Shown here in pieces: positions 23,687 through 33,874 of a stretch of 64,000 nt of DNA. Numbering within the stretch: the stretch's first letter is position 1; the number at the start of each line of letters is the position of its first letter. Source of the DNA: Seiridium cupressi (Eukaryota; Ascomycota; Sordariomycetes; Amphisphaeriales; Sporocadaceae); contig JARVKI010000126.1 in assembly GCA_036674765.1 (NCBI GenBank), positions 1 through 64,000 on the forward strand, in the 5' to 3' direction. The notes under the pieces are model-generated. The model did not search any database. It was not told the DNA's origin and saw nothing but the letters and a program-made list of their open reading frames with translations. The translations under genes and the position numbers were made by a program.

Positions 23687-24586
23687 GCGCGGCCACTCAG
23701 TTGCCATGCGAACTGCCTTCGTATGGCAACATTCATCATACGTTGATTTCGGCCTGGATACCCGCGGTTCGCGCACCGCTTACGCTTTGGAAAACAGCGT
23801 TGCCTTAGTATCTGTGTCGGCGATCCCAATCTCGCAGGCCGCGAGTCTAAAGCTCACAAGCCTGGCTAGCAAGAGTCTTCGCATCCGGAAGCCTTGAGTA
23901 CATAATATATAGAGGGTGTACTTGATGAGTACCTACCCAGTAATGGTCTATTGCTGCATACTTGATGAACCGGTTGGGCATTCACCGTCTCAAACGTTTC
24001 GACGGTGGGCACCTCCAGGTCGCATCTGATGGGAATTCAAGCATTTGATGGCCAGCACTTGGCCTAACCATACGTAGAATAAAAATTGCATATGCATGCC
24101 ACTGGAATCTTCGACGAAGCTGAATCAGCAATTGCCGTGCACAGTGAGGTGGAATTGATGCATTAGGATAAATCAAAAACCCGACATCCCGCTGTATCAC
24201 AGCATTTTAAGCCACAATCAAGAACCTCATGCTTATTTGAGATGTCCTTTATCCCTACATTGTAGACTCGCATTCGCTGATTGCGGTGTTACAACTCCTT
24301 CGCAATGCAAGACGCACGCTAAAAGTACTGAGTGGAGCCGATGTGGAGCTGTGGTAGAGCGTGGGACTGAGAGGTGCCAGCTGCCAGATACGCGCCACCT
24401 GGCAGTCTTCCCGTCTTATCACACTGCATTGATGGGCTGCCTGTCAGCCTCGTTACTTTTCAGCCTGCATCAACAGCCACCAAGCAATCGCATTGACCAT
24501 TGCGTATGCTCCCTACGACCCAAAGATACATTACGCCGACATCTTGATACCAACTGCCCATTGATTGAAGAGGGACGCATCACGAG
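23687..24586. other. Intergenic region
   Basis: 3' region of the kinase gene and upstream region of SF3A2; no further gene seen. A tRNA-like string near 24350 was examined and rejected. Confidence 0.6.
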
Positions 24587-25324
24587 ATGGACTATCAGAA
24601 CCGAGCCGGCTCCAAGTTCGGTGGTGGTGGTGTCGCCTCTCACAGCGCGACCAATGCCGACCGACGCGAACGCCTGCGCAAGCTCGCTCTCGAGACCATC
24701 GACTTGGACAAAGATCCCTACTTCTTCAAGAACCATGTTGGATCTTTCGAGTGCCGACTGTGTTTGACCGTCCACCAGAACGACGGCTCGTACCTGGCTC
24801 ATACTCAGGGAAAGAAGCATCAGACGAACCTTGCGAGGCGCGCGGCAAAGGAACAAAAGGAAGGGAAGGGCCAGATTGACCCACAGACTGGATTACCCGT
24901 CGGAGTGGTTGGTGCTGGATTTGCGGCACTGGGACTGGGAGGCGCAAAGAGGAACGTGGTCAAGATTGGACGGCCGGGATACAAGATCACCAAAGTCAGA
25001 GATGCGGTGACAAGGCAACAAGGACTGTTGTTCCAACTGCAATACCCAGAGATCAGCAGCGACGTCACGCCAAAGGTGCGGTTCATGAGCGCGTTCGAGC
25101 AGCGCGTCGAGGAGCCTCCGGACAAGAACTTCCAGTACATGCTGGTGGCGGCGGAGCCGTACGAGACGTGCGCATTCAAGCTGCAAGCGAGGGAAATCGA
25201 CAGGTCGGGCGAGCGCTACTGGACGTGGTGGGACAAGGATCTGAAGGAGTTCTGGGTGCAGGTCATGTTCCTGACAGAACGAGAAGAGCGGTACGCTGGT
25301 GTGCCGGGTCTGCCAGGACGTTAA
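24587..25324 (+). CDS. prp11: Splicing factor 3A subunit 2 (Prp11/SAP62)
   Basis: Single-exon, 245 aa. It opens MDYQNRAGSKFGGGG, the invariant start of SF3A2. A U1-type C2H2 zinc finger uses Cys56, Cys59, His72 and His78 (FECRLCLTVH..HTQGKKHQ). The conserved PGYKITKVRD, GLLFQLQYPEI and a C-terminal W-rich YWTWWDKDLKEFWVQVMF follow. It is a component of the SF3a complex of the U2 snRNP and helps branch-site recognition during pre-spliceosome formation in the nucleus. Fungal orthologues lack the long Pro-rich tail of animals, as here. Intact, no intron. Confidence 0.96.
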   Translation: MDYQNRAGSKFGGGGVASHSATNADRRERLRKLALETIDLDKDPYFFKNHVGSFECRLCLTVHQNDGSYLAHTQGKKHQTNLARRAAKEQKEGKGQIDPQTGLPVGVVGAGFAALGLGGAKRNVVKIGRPGYKITKVRDAVTRQQGLLFQLQYPEISSDVTPKVRFMSAFEQRVEEPPDKNFQYMLVAAEPYETCAFKLQAREIDRSGERYWTWWDKDLKEFWVQVMFLTEREERYAGVPGLPGR

Positions 25325-25884
25325 CGAGACACCATCGTCAACACGATACGCGGTGATATGCTATCAGCATGAGAGCTCATTCGTTGAGAGGAAGCACTTT
25401 TATCAGAAGCCGATGCCTCGGCTGTGGTATGTTCAGTATTGAGGCGTTGATGCAAGCCGCTTCTAATCATTACTCTAGAGCAAAATTGATACCATCAATA
25501 CCTGGTGCAATACCTATGTCCGATGGACTCTGGATGCCGGACAGTTGATCCGAAAGGACCCTTGATCAAATTCTCAATAGAAGTAATTGAACAAGCCAAG
25601 CTGTTGGACTACAAGAACGAGTTACAGGCCGCGCTACTCTAAACCGCATACTCGAAATTCAATACTAACGTAACCTCAGACACAGCGTGAGCTTCGTTCC
25701 GAGATGTGTTGCAATACCCAGCATTTGTTCTATATGTAGGAGACGGGATATACCCGCATTATAACATAACGAAGTGATGCTTGCAAGTGGATACGAAATC
25801 ACAAAGCCAACTTTTGATCATCTCGTCTGTTGCAAGTGGGAGAGCTGGTTTACGACCGCTTACCCAAGGCCATATCTATTTCTT
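25325..25884. other. Intergenic region between convergent genes
   Basis: 3' regions of SF3A2 (plus) and ADE2 (minus); no gene seen. Confidence 0.6.
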
Positions 25885-28029
25885 TTATTTCTTTGCCTGC
25901 ATCTCCTTCATATACGCCTCATGGCCAATCTCCAACAGTCTTGCGTCTTTCGCGTAGACCTCGTCCTTCAGTTTCGACTGGTACGCCTTCATACTCTCAG
26001 CGTACTCGGGGAAGGTCGTGCCCAGGATCCTGACGGCCGCGAGCGCGGCGTTCGTCGAGTTGTTGATCCCAACCGTCAAACACGGCACCCCACGCGGCAT
26101 TTGCACGATCGAGTAGAGAGAGTCTACGCCGTCTAGGACCGAGGCCTTGACGGGCACGCCGATCACGGGTAAATGTGTCTCAGAGCTCAGCATGCCGGGA
26201 ACTGCAGACAAAGATTAGTATAAATACTGTGACATAATAATTCAGTTATGAGGGGAGGCTCACGATGTGCAGCGCCACCAGCGCCGGCTATGATGACCCT
26301 TACGCCTCCCTTTGACATGTCCTCCGCAAACTTGGACATGAGCTCCGGCGTCCGGTGAGCGGAGGTGATGCGGACTTCGTACGGGACTTGGAACTGGTCT
26401 AGAATCTTCAAGCCGGCCTGCATAACGTTCAAGTCGGAGTCAGAACCCATGGTGACTCCGACCAAGGGGACACCCTTTATCTTGCCGGCCGCTGAAGAGG
26501 GGGAGAACTTCTCGCCAACACGTTCAGCACGAATCTCGTCGACGGCATCGATTAGTGGTCTGGACTGTTCCTCTAGTCTTTGGATTGATGAGTAGCCAAC
26601 GGTTGTGATGTGGCCAATCTTCCTTCCCGGCTTCGACTCTTTGCCGTATTGATGTAGGTAAACATCCATGGACGAGTTGCCCATAGTGTGCGTCAGCTCG
26701 ACTAGCCTGTCGTGCGACGTGGGCTTGGCGCCGCCAAGTATGTTGACCATAAGCGCAGAGAGCACTCGTGGAATGAGAGCCAGGTCGTCTGGTACAGTGT
26801 TCAGAACCGCACAGACTTGCGCCTTGTATTGTGAAAGTTGAGGGACTGCTTCGATGGTATAGTGGCCCGAGTTGTGTGGGCGAGGAGCGACTCTGGAAGG
26901 GCGTTAGCTACCTGTTCTGCGGCATGGACGAGGGCAGACGACATACTCATTGACCATAATCTGACCGTCCTTGAGTACAAACAACTCAACCGCGAAGACA
27001 CCTCGTCCCCAGAGACTCGCAACAACGTCGCATGCCACCTTTTGAGCCTTGGACTTGACATCGTCTGCCACATTCCTCGGAGGAAAGAAGACTTTTGTGC
27101 AGATTGAGTCCTCGTGAATGGTTTCCACGACAGGATAAGGAACGACCTTGATGAGATTTCCATCGTCATCCTCGAGCCTCATAACCATCACGGCCAATTC
27201 CATCTGACTACCGTGTTAGCATCGAATTGCACTCCTCGGCCGCAAGGAAATCCTCTCCCACGTACCTCGAAAGGAACCCACTTCTCAGCATAAAGGGGCT
27301 GGTTACCCATCTCCTTGGCCGCAATCTCAAAGTCCATCGGGCTCTTGATCTTGTAGTTTCCTCGCCCGTCGTAGGAGCCTTTGCTACCCTTGAGCATGAA
27401 GGGCAGTCCAAACTTGGCAGCTGCATCCTGCAGAGACACCTTGCGGGCGTTATCCGAGTCCGACTCGATCGCCATCTGCTGTGCTACAGGAATGCCCTGC
27501 TTGATGAAGTACTCTTTCTGCTCGTACTTGTCCTGGATCAAGCGAATCGTCTTCCACGAAGGATGGACAGGCACCTTTTTCCGGAACGTCTTGCCGTTGG
27601 CGTCTTGCACCTCGATGCCCTTGGTCGCGATCTCCTCCAAGATGTTGGTCTCCACATGCTCGACCTCAATGGTGAGCACATCACACCGCGATGCCAGCTC
27701 CCTGATCTTTTCGGCGTCTTTGAATGAGCCGGTGACGTGCAAGTCATTGTGGTTTGCCTGCTTGGCGGGGCATCCCTCGGCATCAAGCACTGCAATTTGT
27801 ACACCAAGGGGGCCAGCAACTTCGCAAAGCATGCGGCCCAGCTGACCTGAACACTCGGGTTAGCCGTTTCTTCTCCGACTAGGTTGGACAGTTCCAGGAG
27901 TCAAGGGGTATATATTATAGGAATAGAAACACATGGAGGGAAACTGCATTGTGGAAATAAATTGTAAATGACAGGGAATACGGCTGAAATCTTACCTCCG
28001 CCGAGCAGGCCAATGATTGGTTTCGCCAT
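25885..28029 (-). CDS. ade2: Phosphoribosylaminoimidazole carboxylase (ADE2; PurK-PurE fusion)
   Basis: Five exons on the minus strand: 28029-27996, 27846-27266, 27203-26947, 26892-26264 and 26201-25885; 605 aa. The N-terminal half is the ATP-grasp N5-CAIR synthetase (PurK type; [56 protein letters not shown]). The C-terminal half is the PurE-type mutase ([49 protein letters not shown]). It converts AIR to CAIR in de novo purine synthesis in the cytosol. Exon ends were set by GT..AG plus restoration of those motifs, and the exon lengths sum to a multiple of three. Intact. Confidence 0.95.
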
Positions 28030-29709
28030 GATGTGCGTAATTCAAAAAGACGAGGGGTCTGTCCTTGAAGACGGGTCGACTACTAGTAGTCTTAAGTTGC
28101 GTAGACTGTATTTATGCGACTTTCCGCAATCGGCCGCAACACAGAGCCACCAAATTGAGACGTTGGGCGGCCGTGCCCTACGCTTTATTCTTTTTAACTG
28201 TCAATAATGAGTATTAGAGGCCAGTTAAAAAGGAGAGTATAGCTTATCCCAACGAATTGATTTATTATGCCAACCGTTTTATGAAGGCTTGCGATGAGTG
28301 TATTGGTTAGTCCGCAATGAAAAAAGTTATTGACGGAGGGGCTGTTTGGGGTCAATTGCCGGCTCTTATCGGCTCAATGGAGCAGGCGGTGAACCGGACG
28401 CCGCTAATGGAGAACAGGGAACAAGGGATCGCGTGTAGCTTTACCCGCTCATGGGCGGGTGGACCAGTTTGTCACGGTTCGATGCGCTGGCGCTTGACTG
28501 GCACTGAGTCGGTATTTCGCAGGTAATAACGCACCCACTGTTTCAGCGCATCGAAGACCAAAATTCATTGCTCTCGACCAAGTGGATTCCCAGAGCAGCT
28601 TCGCGCAGGTGTGCGGGTCCGAAACCTTCCTGGTAGCTCATTTGTGCTCTTTGGGAACCTGCTATCGTTGCGCTATTGCGAGAGTATCCTATTACTGCTA
28701 GCTATGGGAGACCTTTTCCCATCTGATAATTTGCGCCTGGGGACCATTTCCCAGTGTGGTGGAAATACGCTCGTGAAATGCATCCGCGCACATATACTCT
28801 TCTCATAGCCGCAGTTGCTTTCGCTAACAACGCTTTCTGTCCATCTCTGTGGGGTCCATCTAGTAATTTACTCAATATTCTGATCGCGTCCCTGACCAAA
28901 CGCGAATTTGGAATCTGCTCTGTTCCACTTCCCACCACCGTGAGGCTTCTCGACCTCGGTCCTCTGAGCTATGTAGTTTGTCTAGCGTAAATTATTGACG
29001 GCCTAATCAGTGGTGTAGATAGCCAACGTGACTTCGTCCTCAGCCTGTCGAGCTTGATATACTTTCTATGAGACAAAATCTATAGTTGACAATTTTGGCC
29101 TCACATTCGAAGCATCTACTTTACGGAATTTATGCCCGATTCATCCGGTTTTGTTAGCGCTTTCAGATGTCCCGTGCAATTGACTCTATGTATCTACATA
29201 ACATACCGAATGCCATGCAGCGAAGCCTGGTTGATTCTCTGGGCCGTGGCGATTTACATTAGTTGGGTCCTCAGCTTGGACTCCTCCAGATAAAGAAATC
29301 TGGAACCGCAGACATACGATTTGGAGCTCAAATGTCGTAAAATGCTCCAACGGGCCGGACACATGAACGCTCACACTACATGTATGTACCGCCTACCTAT
29401 TAAACCGGGAGTGAAGAGAACTCAACTACAACATACTCGAGCTTTCCACACTTGACGCAAACTCTGTTCATAGGTTTGCAGGGCACAAGAAGAGAAGTTA
29501 TCCTGATGGCCACAATAGTTTCTCTGGGTGATTTTATTTGCCTATAAGTAGACCTCGTTCTTCGCTTGCTGATGCACCTTCTTTTCTCCCACCACCCCTT
29601 CACTTCTTCACACACATCTAAGGTTCTTCAATTCCAAGACCTTGCCTCTTGTTCATTGTTCGTCTACCATACCCATTCACCTTACGACTTCGACCATATA
29701 GATCACATC
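28030..29709. other. Intergenic region
   Basis: Upstream region of ADE2 on the left and, from about 29530, a pyrimidine-rich leader of the Cys-rich secreted gene. Intervening short frames show no motif. Confidence 0.55.
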
Positions 29710-31017
29710 ATGGTCTACTCTCTCCGGAACGCCGCCGCCGTTGCCGCGCTGGCCTCGGCCCACCTCGTCAGCGCCGCCCCACAGTATATTCCAAGGAACA
29801 CTGAGATTACAGCGGCATACGACCCAACCAGCACCCGGCTATTTCACGAGTGCCTCCGCGGCTGCTCCGACTCCCAGATGGCTAACGCCTGTGAGAAGGA
29901 TTGCCAAAGACGGCAGCTAAACATCGAAATCCCCGCGCCTAAGGGCCAGCCTGCCTCCCATAACGATGTCGATGATGACAACGATGACGATTCCGTCCGT
30001 GTCTTTGCTCGTTCCTCTCCTGTGGGAATCATTAGCGAGGTTAAGGACGCATTGACTGCTTCCGCACTGCTAGGCAAGTTCACGAGCGAGGCCATCGCCT
30101 TGAACAGTTGCTTCTCCAAGTGCAACGGCGAACCTTTGTGCCTGATCACCTGTGCCGTCACCCCAAGCAGCAGCTTCCTGGCTGAACAGACTCAGGGTGC
30201 TGTCTCGGCCGACGACGTGGTCAAGAAGGTTGCCGCCCTGGGTCTTTGCAGTGAGTCGTGCAACGGCGACGTGTCCTGCCTTGCTTCCTGCGCCGTGACG
30301 CACGGTCTCGAGGCTCTGGAGGCCAACTCAACCACGGCGAAGCGTGATCAGGTCACCAGCCCCGCCATGGAGTTTCTCAAGAAGTTCCTTCCCTTCAGCC
30401 ATCTTCCCGCGGGCCTCACTTTCAACGATACCCATCTTCCCGATGACCTCCCACTCGACGATATCCTCGACGACTCGATGACCTATGCTAGTCAATCCGC
30501 CGTTACCAATTGCTCCCAGCTTTGCCTTGTGATGCCGGACGGTAAGGACAAGGATATGTGCCTCCAACCTTGTTTCGCCAGTATCGCCGACACGTTCCGC
30601 GAATTTTTGAGTCCAGTCCGCAAGGTCCTCAAGGGCCACAACGGCCCCAAGAACCCCAAGCGTGATCAGGAGGATTCCCTCTTGATCGATATGGCCGTTG
30701 CCGACAAGCTCCGCGAGATTTGGAGCTCAGTCCCCGAGGTCCCCGAGGTCCCCAAGCCTGACCTGGCGAACGACAACATGATCGAGGCGGACAAGTTAGC
30801 GAAGCTCCTGCCCCTTCTTTCTAAGCTTGCTTCCAACCACGATTTGGGTAGCGCTGTCCTGAACAATCCCACCCTGAGCCGCGATCTTGCTCTGGTTCTG
30901 TCCAAGATAACGGAGCAGCCCAACCTGCTCCGCGCCATGCTCCCAAGCTACGTACTTCCCCCAGCCGATGTCGGGAAGCTTCTTACTGACCTCACTGGTC
31001 TTTCGCCACCCGCTTGA
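29710..31017 (+). CDS. Secreted Cys-rich protein with four C-x3-C hairpins
   Basis: ATG 29710 starts a signal peptide (MVYSLRNAAAVAALASAHLVSAAP); 435 aa, single exon. Earlier in-frame codons lack an ATG that gives a signal peptide. Four paired motifs recur: CLRGC..CEKDC, CFSKC..CLITC, CSESC..CLASC and CSQLC..CLQPC, each C-x3-C-(5-12)-C-x3-C, as in disulfide-locked helical hairpins. Two K-R-D-Q sites (AKRDQ, PKRDQ) could be cut by Kex2. The second half, after the last hairpin, is helical and Cys-free and has a PEVPEV duplication. N-glycosylation sequons (NST, NDT, NCS) are present. Extracellular role unknown; I recognise no named family. Confidence 0.75.
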   Translation: MVYSLRNAAAVAALASAHLVSAAPQYIPRNTEITAAYDPTSTRLFHECLRGCSDSQMANACEKDCQRRQLNIEIPAPKGQPASHNDVDDDNDDDSVRVFARSSPVGIISEVKDALTASALLGKFTSEAIALNSCFSKCNGEPLCLITCAVTPSSSFLAEQTQGAVSADDVVKKVAALGLCSESCNGDVSCLASCAVTHGLEALEANSTTAKRDQVTSPAMEFLKKFLPFSHLPAGLTFNDTHLPDDLPLDDILDDSMTYASQSAVTNCSQLCLVMPDGKDKDMCLQPCFASIADTFREFLSPVRKVLKGHNGPKNPKRDQEDSLLIDMAVADKLREIWSSVPEVPEVPKPDLANDNMIEADKLAKLLPLLSKLASNHDLGSAVLNNPTLSRDLALVLSKITEQPNLLRAMLPSYVLPPADVGKLLTDLTGLSPPA

Positions 31018-32644
31018 GATGCGGGAGTTTGCCTGGTGGGGAAATGGGTGCGTTAAGTTTGCGTTTGTGATTTCCTGCCCAAAAATGTGGCGGTTTCGCG
31101 TTCTTTTCCAAAGCGGGTCATCGTTGGGTTCCTGGGAAGAAAGAAAAAATTTCTGGCTACTCCCTCCATGACAGTGGTTGCTATATGGTGCCTCATTGGA
31201 AGGCATTTGGAAAACGGAGGTAGGTTTTAGTTGTTTCTCCTAGCGTCCTACTTCTCTTTAGTCTTAATAATCCCATATCGCAACTCAGCTTTCTATGTGC
31301 TTTCCATATGCCTCTCTGTGTGAACCGTTACATATTATCTTCATACTTTCTCCACCCGCATTCGCGTTGGTAGTGTGTCTTACATCATCATCTGCACAAC
31401 TCGCAACAACTTGCCTCCCAGCGTTTACCTCAGCCAAAGGTCAGGTCACATGGCATTTACGCTTACCATCAGCTTAACCAAATCCCGAGGTACCTATTGC
31501 ATTGCGGAACATGTATTACTGGCTATTGCGTAGGTTGAGTGGGCCAAGGGAGGTGATAAAAGTGAGGCTGGTTCCATGTTGCAATGATTACGCTATCAGT
31601 CTTCATCATCGGAAGTCTCCAGCGGCGTATCTAATTTAGGTCAGCCACGAACTCCTTTGTCCTAAGCTCCAGTGTAGGTACCCCAGGCGGTATTCACTTT
31701 TGAGAAGGGTCATGCGCATTAGCCACCGCTTTGAAACTTCAAATGCATCTAGATCAAAGACTTAGGCTCTGGTTGAGGCGTAGCTTCACGAGTGGAGCGG
31801 TTTGCTCTGGGGGGAAATAACCTTACAAATGATGATTTAACCGTTGAACGCCATTACATGCCTTGTTCAGCAGCCGAGTCATTTTTTTCAGGCGCAAAAT
31901 TCTTCGATGACTGACGCCTGGCGCACAGGCATCTTCGGTCAGCTCGCCTCGGGGCTTTGACTAGTACCAAGTGGGAGAGTCGACCGCAACAGAAGGCTCA
32001 AAGTGTCGTGTCGCACCACGGTGCTACAACATAAATCTAAATCCGTGACCGCCGAGCCGCAACTTCACACACCGTCTTACGCAGTCCTACTTGACAGGTG
32101 GCTCCTGTCCTGAGTCACGGGGTATCTGCTGACCCTCATGGTTGAGCCGCAGAAACCATTCGCAGGACGCATGCACGCCACCCGGAGTGCAGTACCGAGA
32201 GAAAGAGTGGCGAAGCTCGGCGAATGGAAACTTTCGTATTTCGGTAAGCCGGTTGGAGCCTTGTGTTGTGACCACAATCCTCAGCGAAGGGTGCGTAAGA
32301 TGGATTGCCCCTTTAGGCTTCTGGCTGAGCTCAGACACCACTTTTGGCTGCTGACCGTACAAGCCCCTGCAATGCCACGGGTTATATTCTGGGAATAATC
32401 GATGTCAAAAAGTTGGAGTTAATAAATTCGTATATGTAGTTGTAACGCCAACAGAAATTCCCGTCATTGTTGAGGCACGATTTGAGATATCGATTCCTTC
32501 TTGTTCCCAACTGTCTCGTGCAACCCAAAGTCAACACGAACTCGAAGACTACATCGCACTGGCAGCACAAACTGTATTACACGTACTACAGACCTAGAAA
32601 ACCACACACTATATGAGACGGACTCGTCGACGCCGTCCAGCATC
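31018..32644. other. Intergenic region
   Basis: No supported gene in about 1.6 kb; the right end is the leader of the SLATT gene. Confidence 0.55.
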
Positions 32645-33487
32645 ATGTCATCTCCAAAGAAAGACGTCAACTCACCACTCCTCAGTCCGTCAACCAAGAA
32701 CACCAACGCACAAGTCTCTTTTACTTCGACGGTAGTTAGCGACAAGGCAACAGCAGCGCCAAAAGCTGATAACAAACTAGAGGTAAAACCAATGGCATCC
32801 AACACAAACCCACCAACACCCGGGCCACCCCGTAAGGTGGACACCAATATGTCCTGGGGCCTACCGCTGGGCCTCGGTGTGCGTGGTCCGAACGACGAAA
32901 ACCTCATCATCTTCCAAAAGGCTGTCGGAATTAACTGGGCGAAAAGCAACGCCGACAATTCGACTTTAGAAGAAGGTCGGAAAACAGCAACAGGAATATA
33001 CAAATTAGTCCTCGACGCACAGACCAGGAAACATCTACAGCATGACCTAATGACGGCGTTACAATATGTCTTGTATTTATCACAGATCATTGTTGGCGCT
33101 GCTCTCACGGCGCTTGGTCCTACAGCATCGTCATATACACTGCAGATCACCATCCTTGGCGCTGTTAACACCATCGTCGCCGGTGTGCTAGCATTGATCA
33201 AGGGATCGGGACAGCCGCAACGTCTCGGTAAAGACCAGATGGGGTACAGAAAGCTTCAAGACTGGATCGAAGAGACGGAAGCATTGTTGGCGGTGGGGAT
33301 TATTGGTAGGGATCGGAGAGAGGTGGGTGGGCTCGTTGAGGTCGCTTTCAAGAGGTACAATGCGGCCAAAGCGAGCGAGGAGAACAATAGGCCGGACATG
33401 TACGTCTACCAACCTTTGGAGTCTCTTGGTAACAGGGCCAGCTCGGAGTCCCTGAACGCTCCACACAAGCCGTTGGCAACTGATTAG
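32645..33487 (+). CDS. Fungal SLATT (SMODS/SLOG-associating 2TM effector) domain protein
   Basis: ATG 32645, 280 aa, single exon. There is no ATG upstream in frame, although the frame is open back to 32501. A disordered N-terminus with Ser/Thr/Pro leads into the SLATT domain: an amphipathic helix (TRKHLQHDLMTAL), two membrane helices (about LQYVLYLSQIIVGAALTAL and LQITILGAVNTIVAGVLALI) separated by a short loop, then QRLGKDQMGYRKLQDWIEETEALLAVGIIGRDR and VEVAFKRYNAA. Prokaryotic SLATT proteins are predicted pore-forming effectors of nucleotide-sensing conflict systems; the fungal version is a stand-alone membrane protein of unknown role. No cyclase (SMODS) or SLOG partner lies nearby. Confidence 0.85.
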   Translation: MSSPKKDVNSPLLSPSTKNTNAQVSFTSTVVSDKATAAPKADNKLEVKPMASNTNPPTPGPPRKVDTNMSWGLPLGLGVRGPNDENLIIFQKAVGINWAKSNADNSTLEEGRKTATGIYKLVLDAQTRKHLQHDLMTALQYVLYLSQIIVGAALTALGPTASSYTLQITILGAVNTIVAGVLALIKGSGQPQRLGKDQMGYRKLQDWIEETEALLAVGIIGRDRREVGGLVEVAFKRYNAAKASEENNRPDMYVYQPLESLGNRASSESLNAPHKPLATD

Positions 33488-33874
33488 GAATGGATGATGA
33501 CGGATTCGAATTAACGGAATGAAGGACTTAATTATGATACATTAATTAGATAATCTTAATTATAGACGCCGGAGGCATTAAAGGAGAAGGGCATCAAACC
33601 GGAAACATTTAGAATCATCTAATTACCAGGGCAGCAAGGTATATTGGCAAGATGTCGGTGTATCCGCGGAAAACGAACTTGTCACGAAGTTGATTGGTAT
33701 TCTCCAGTAGGATCGATGGAAATTTCAGCTCTTTCTACACAATACAACACGGGATTCATTTAAGTTATTATAATCCGAGCTATCTGTATCGCGCTAGAAA
33801 CGAAACAAGGGTTATGACCATCCTCGGCTGACCTTCCTGGCAATCAACGTCAATGTATCCCCTCACGCTCGAGT
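33488..33874. other. Intergenic region between convergent genes
   Basis: About 390 nt of 3' sequence; nothing else seen. Confidence 0.6.

Noticed and set aside
24340..24400. tRNA-like string (GGTAGAGCGTGGGACTGAGA)
   Set aside because: No matching T-loop GTTCRANTC or closing acceptor stem.
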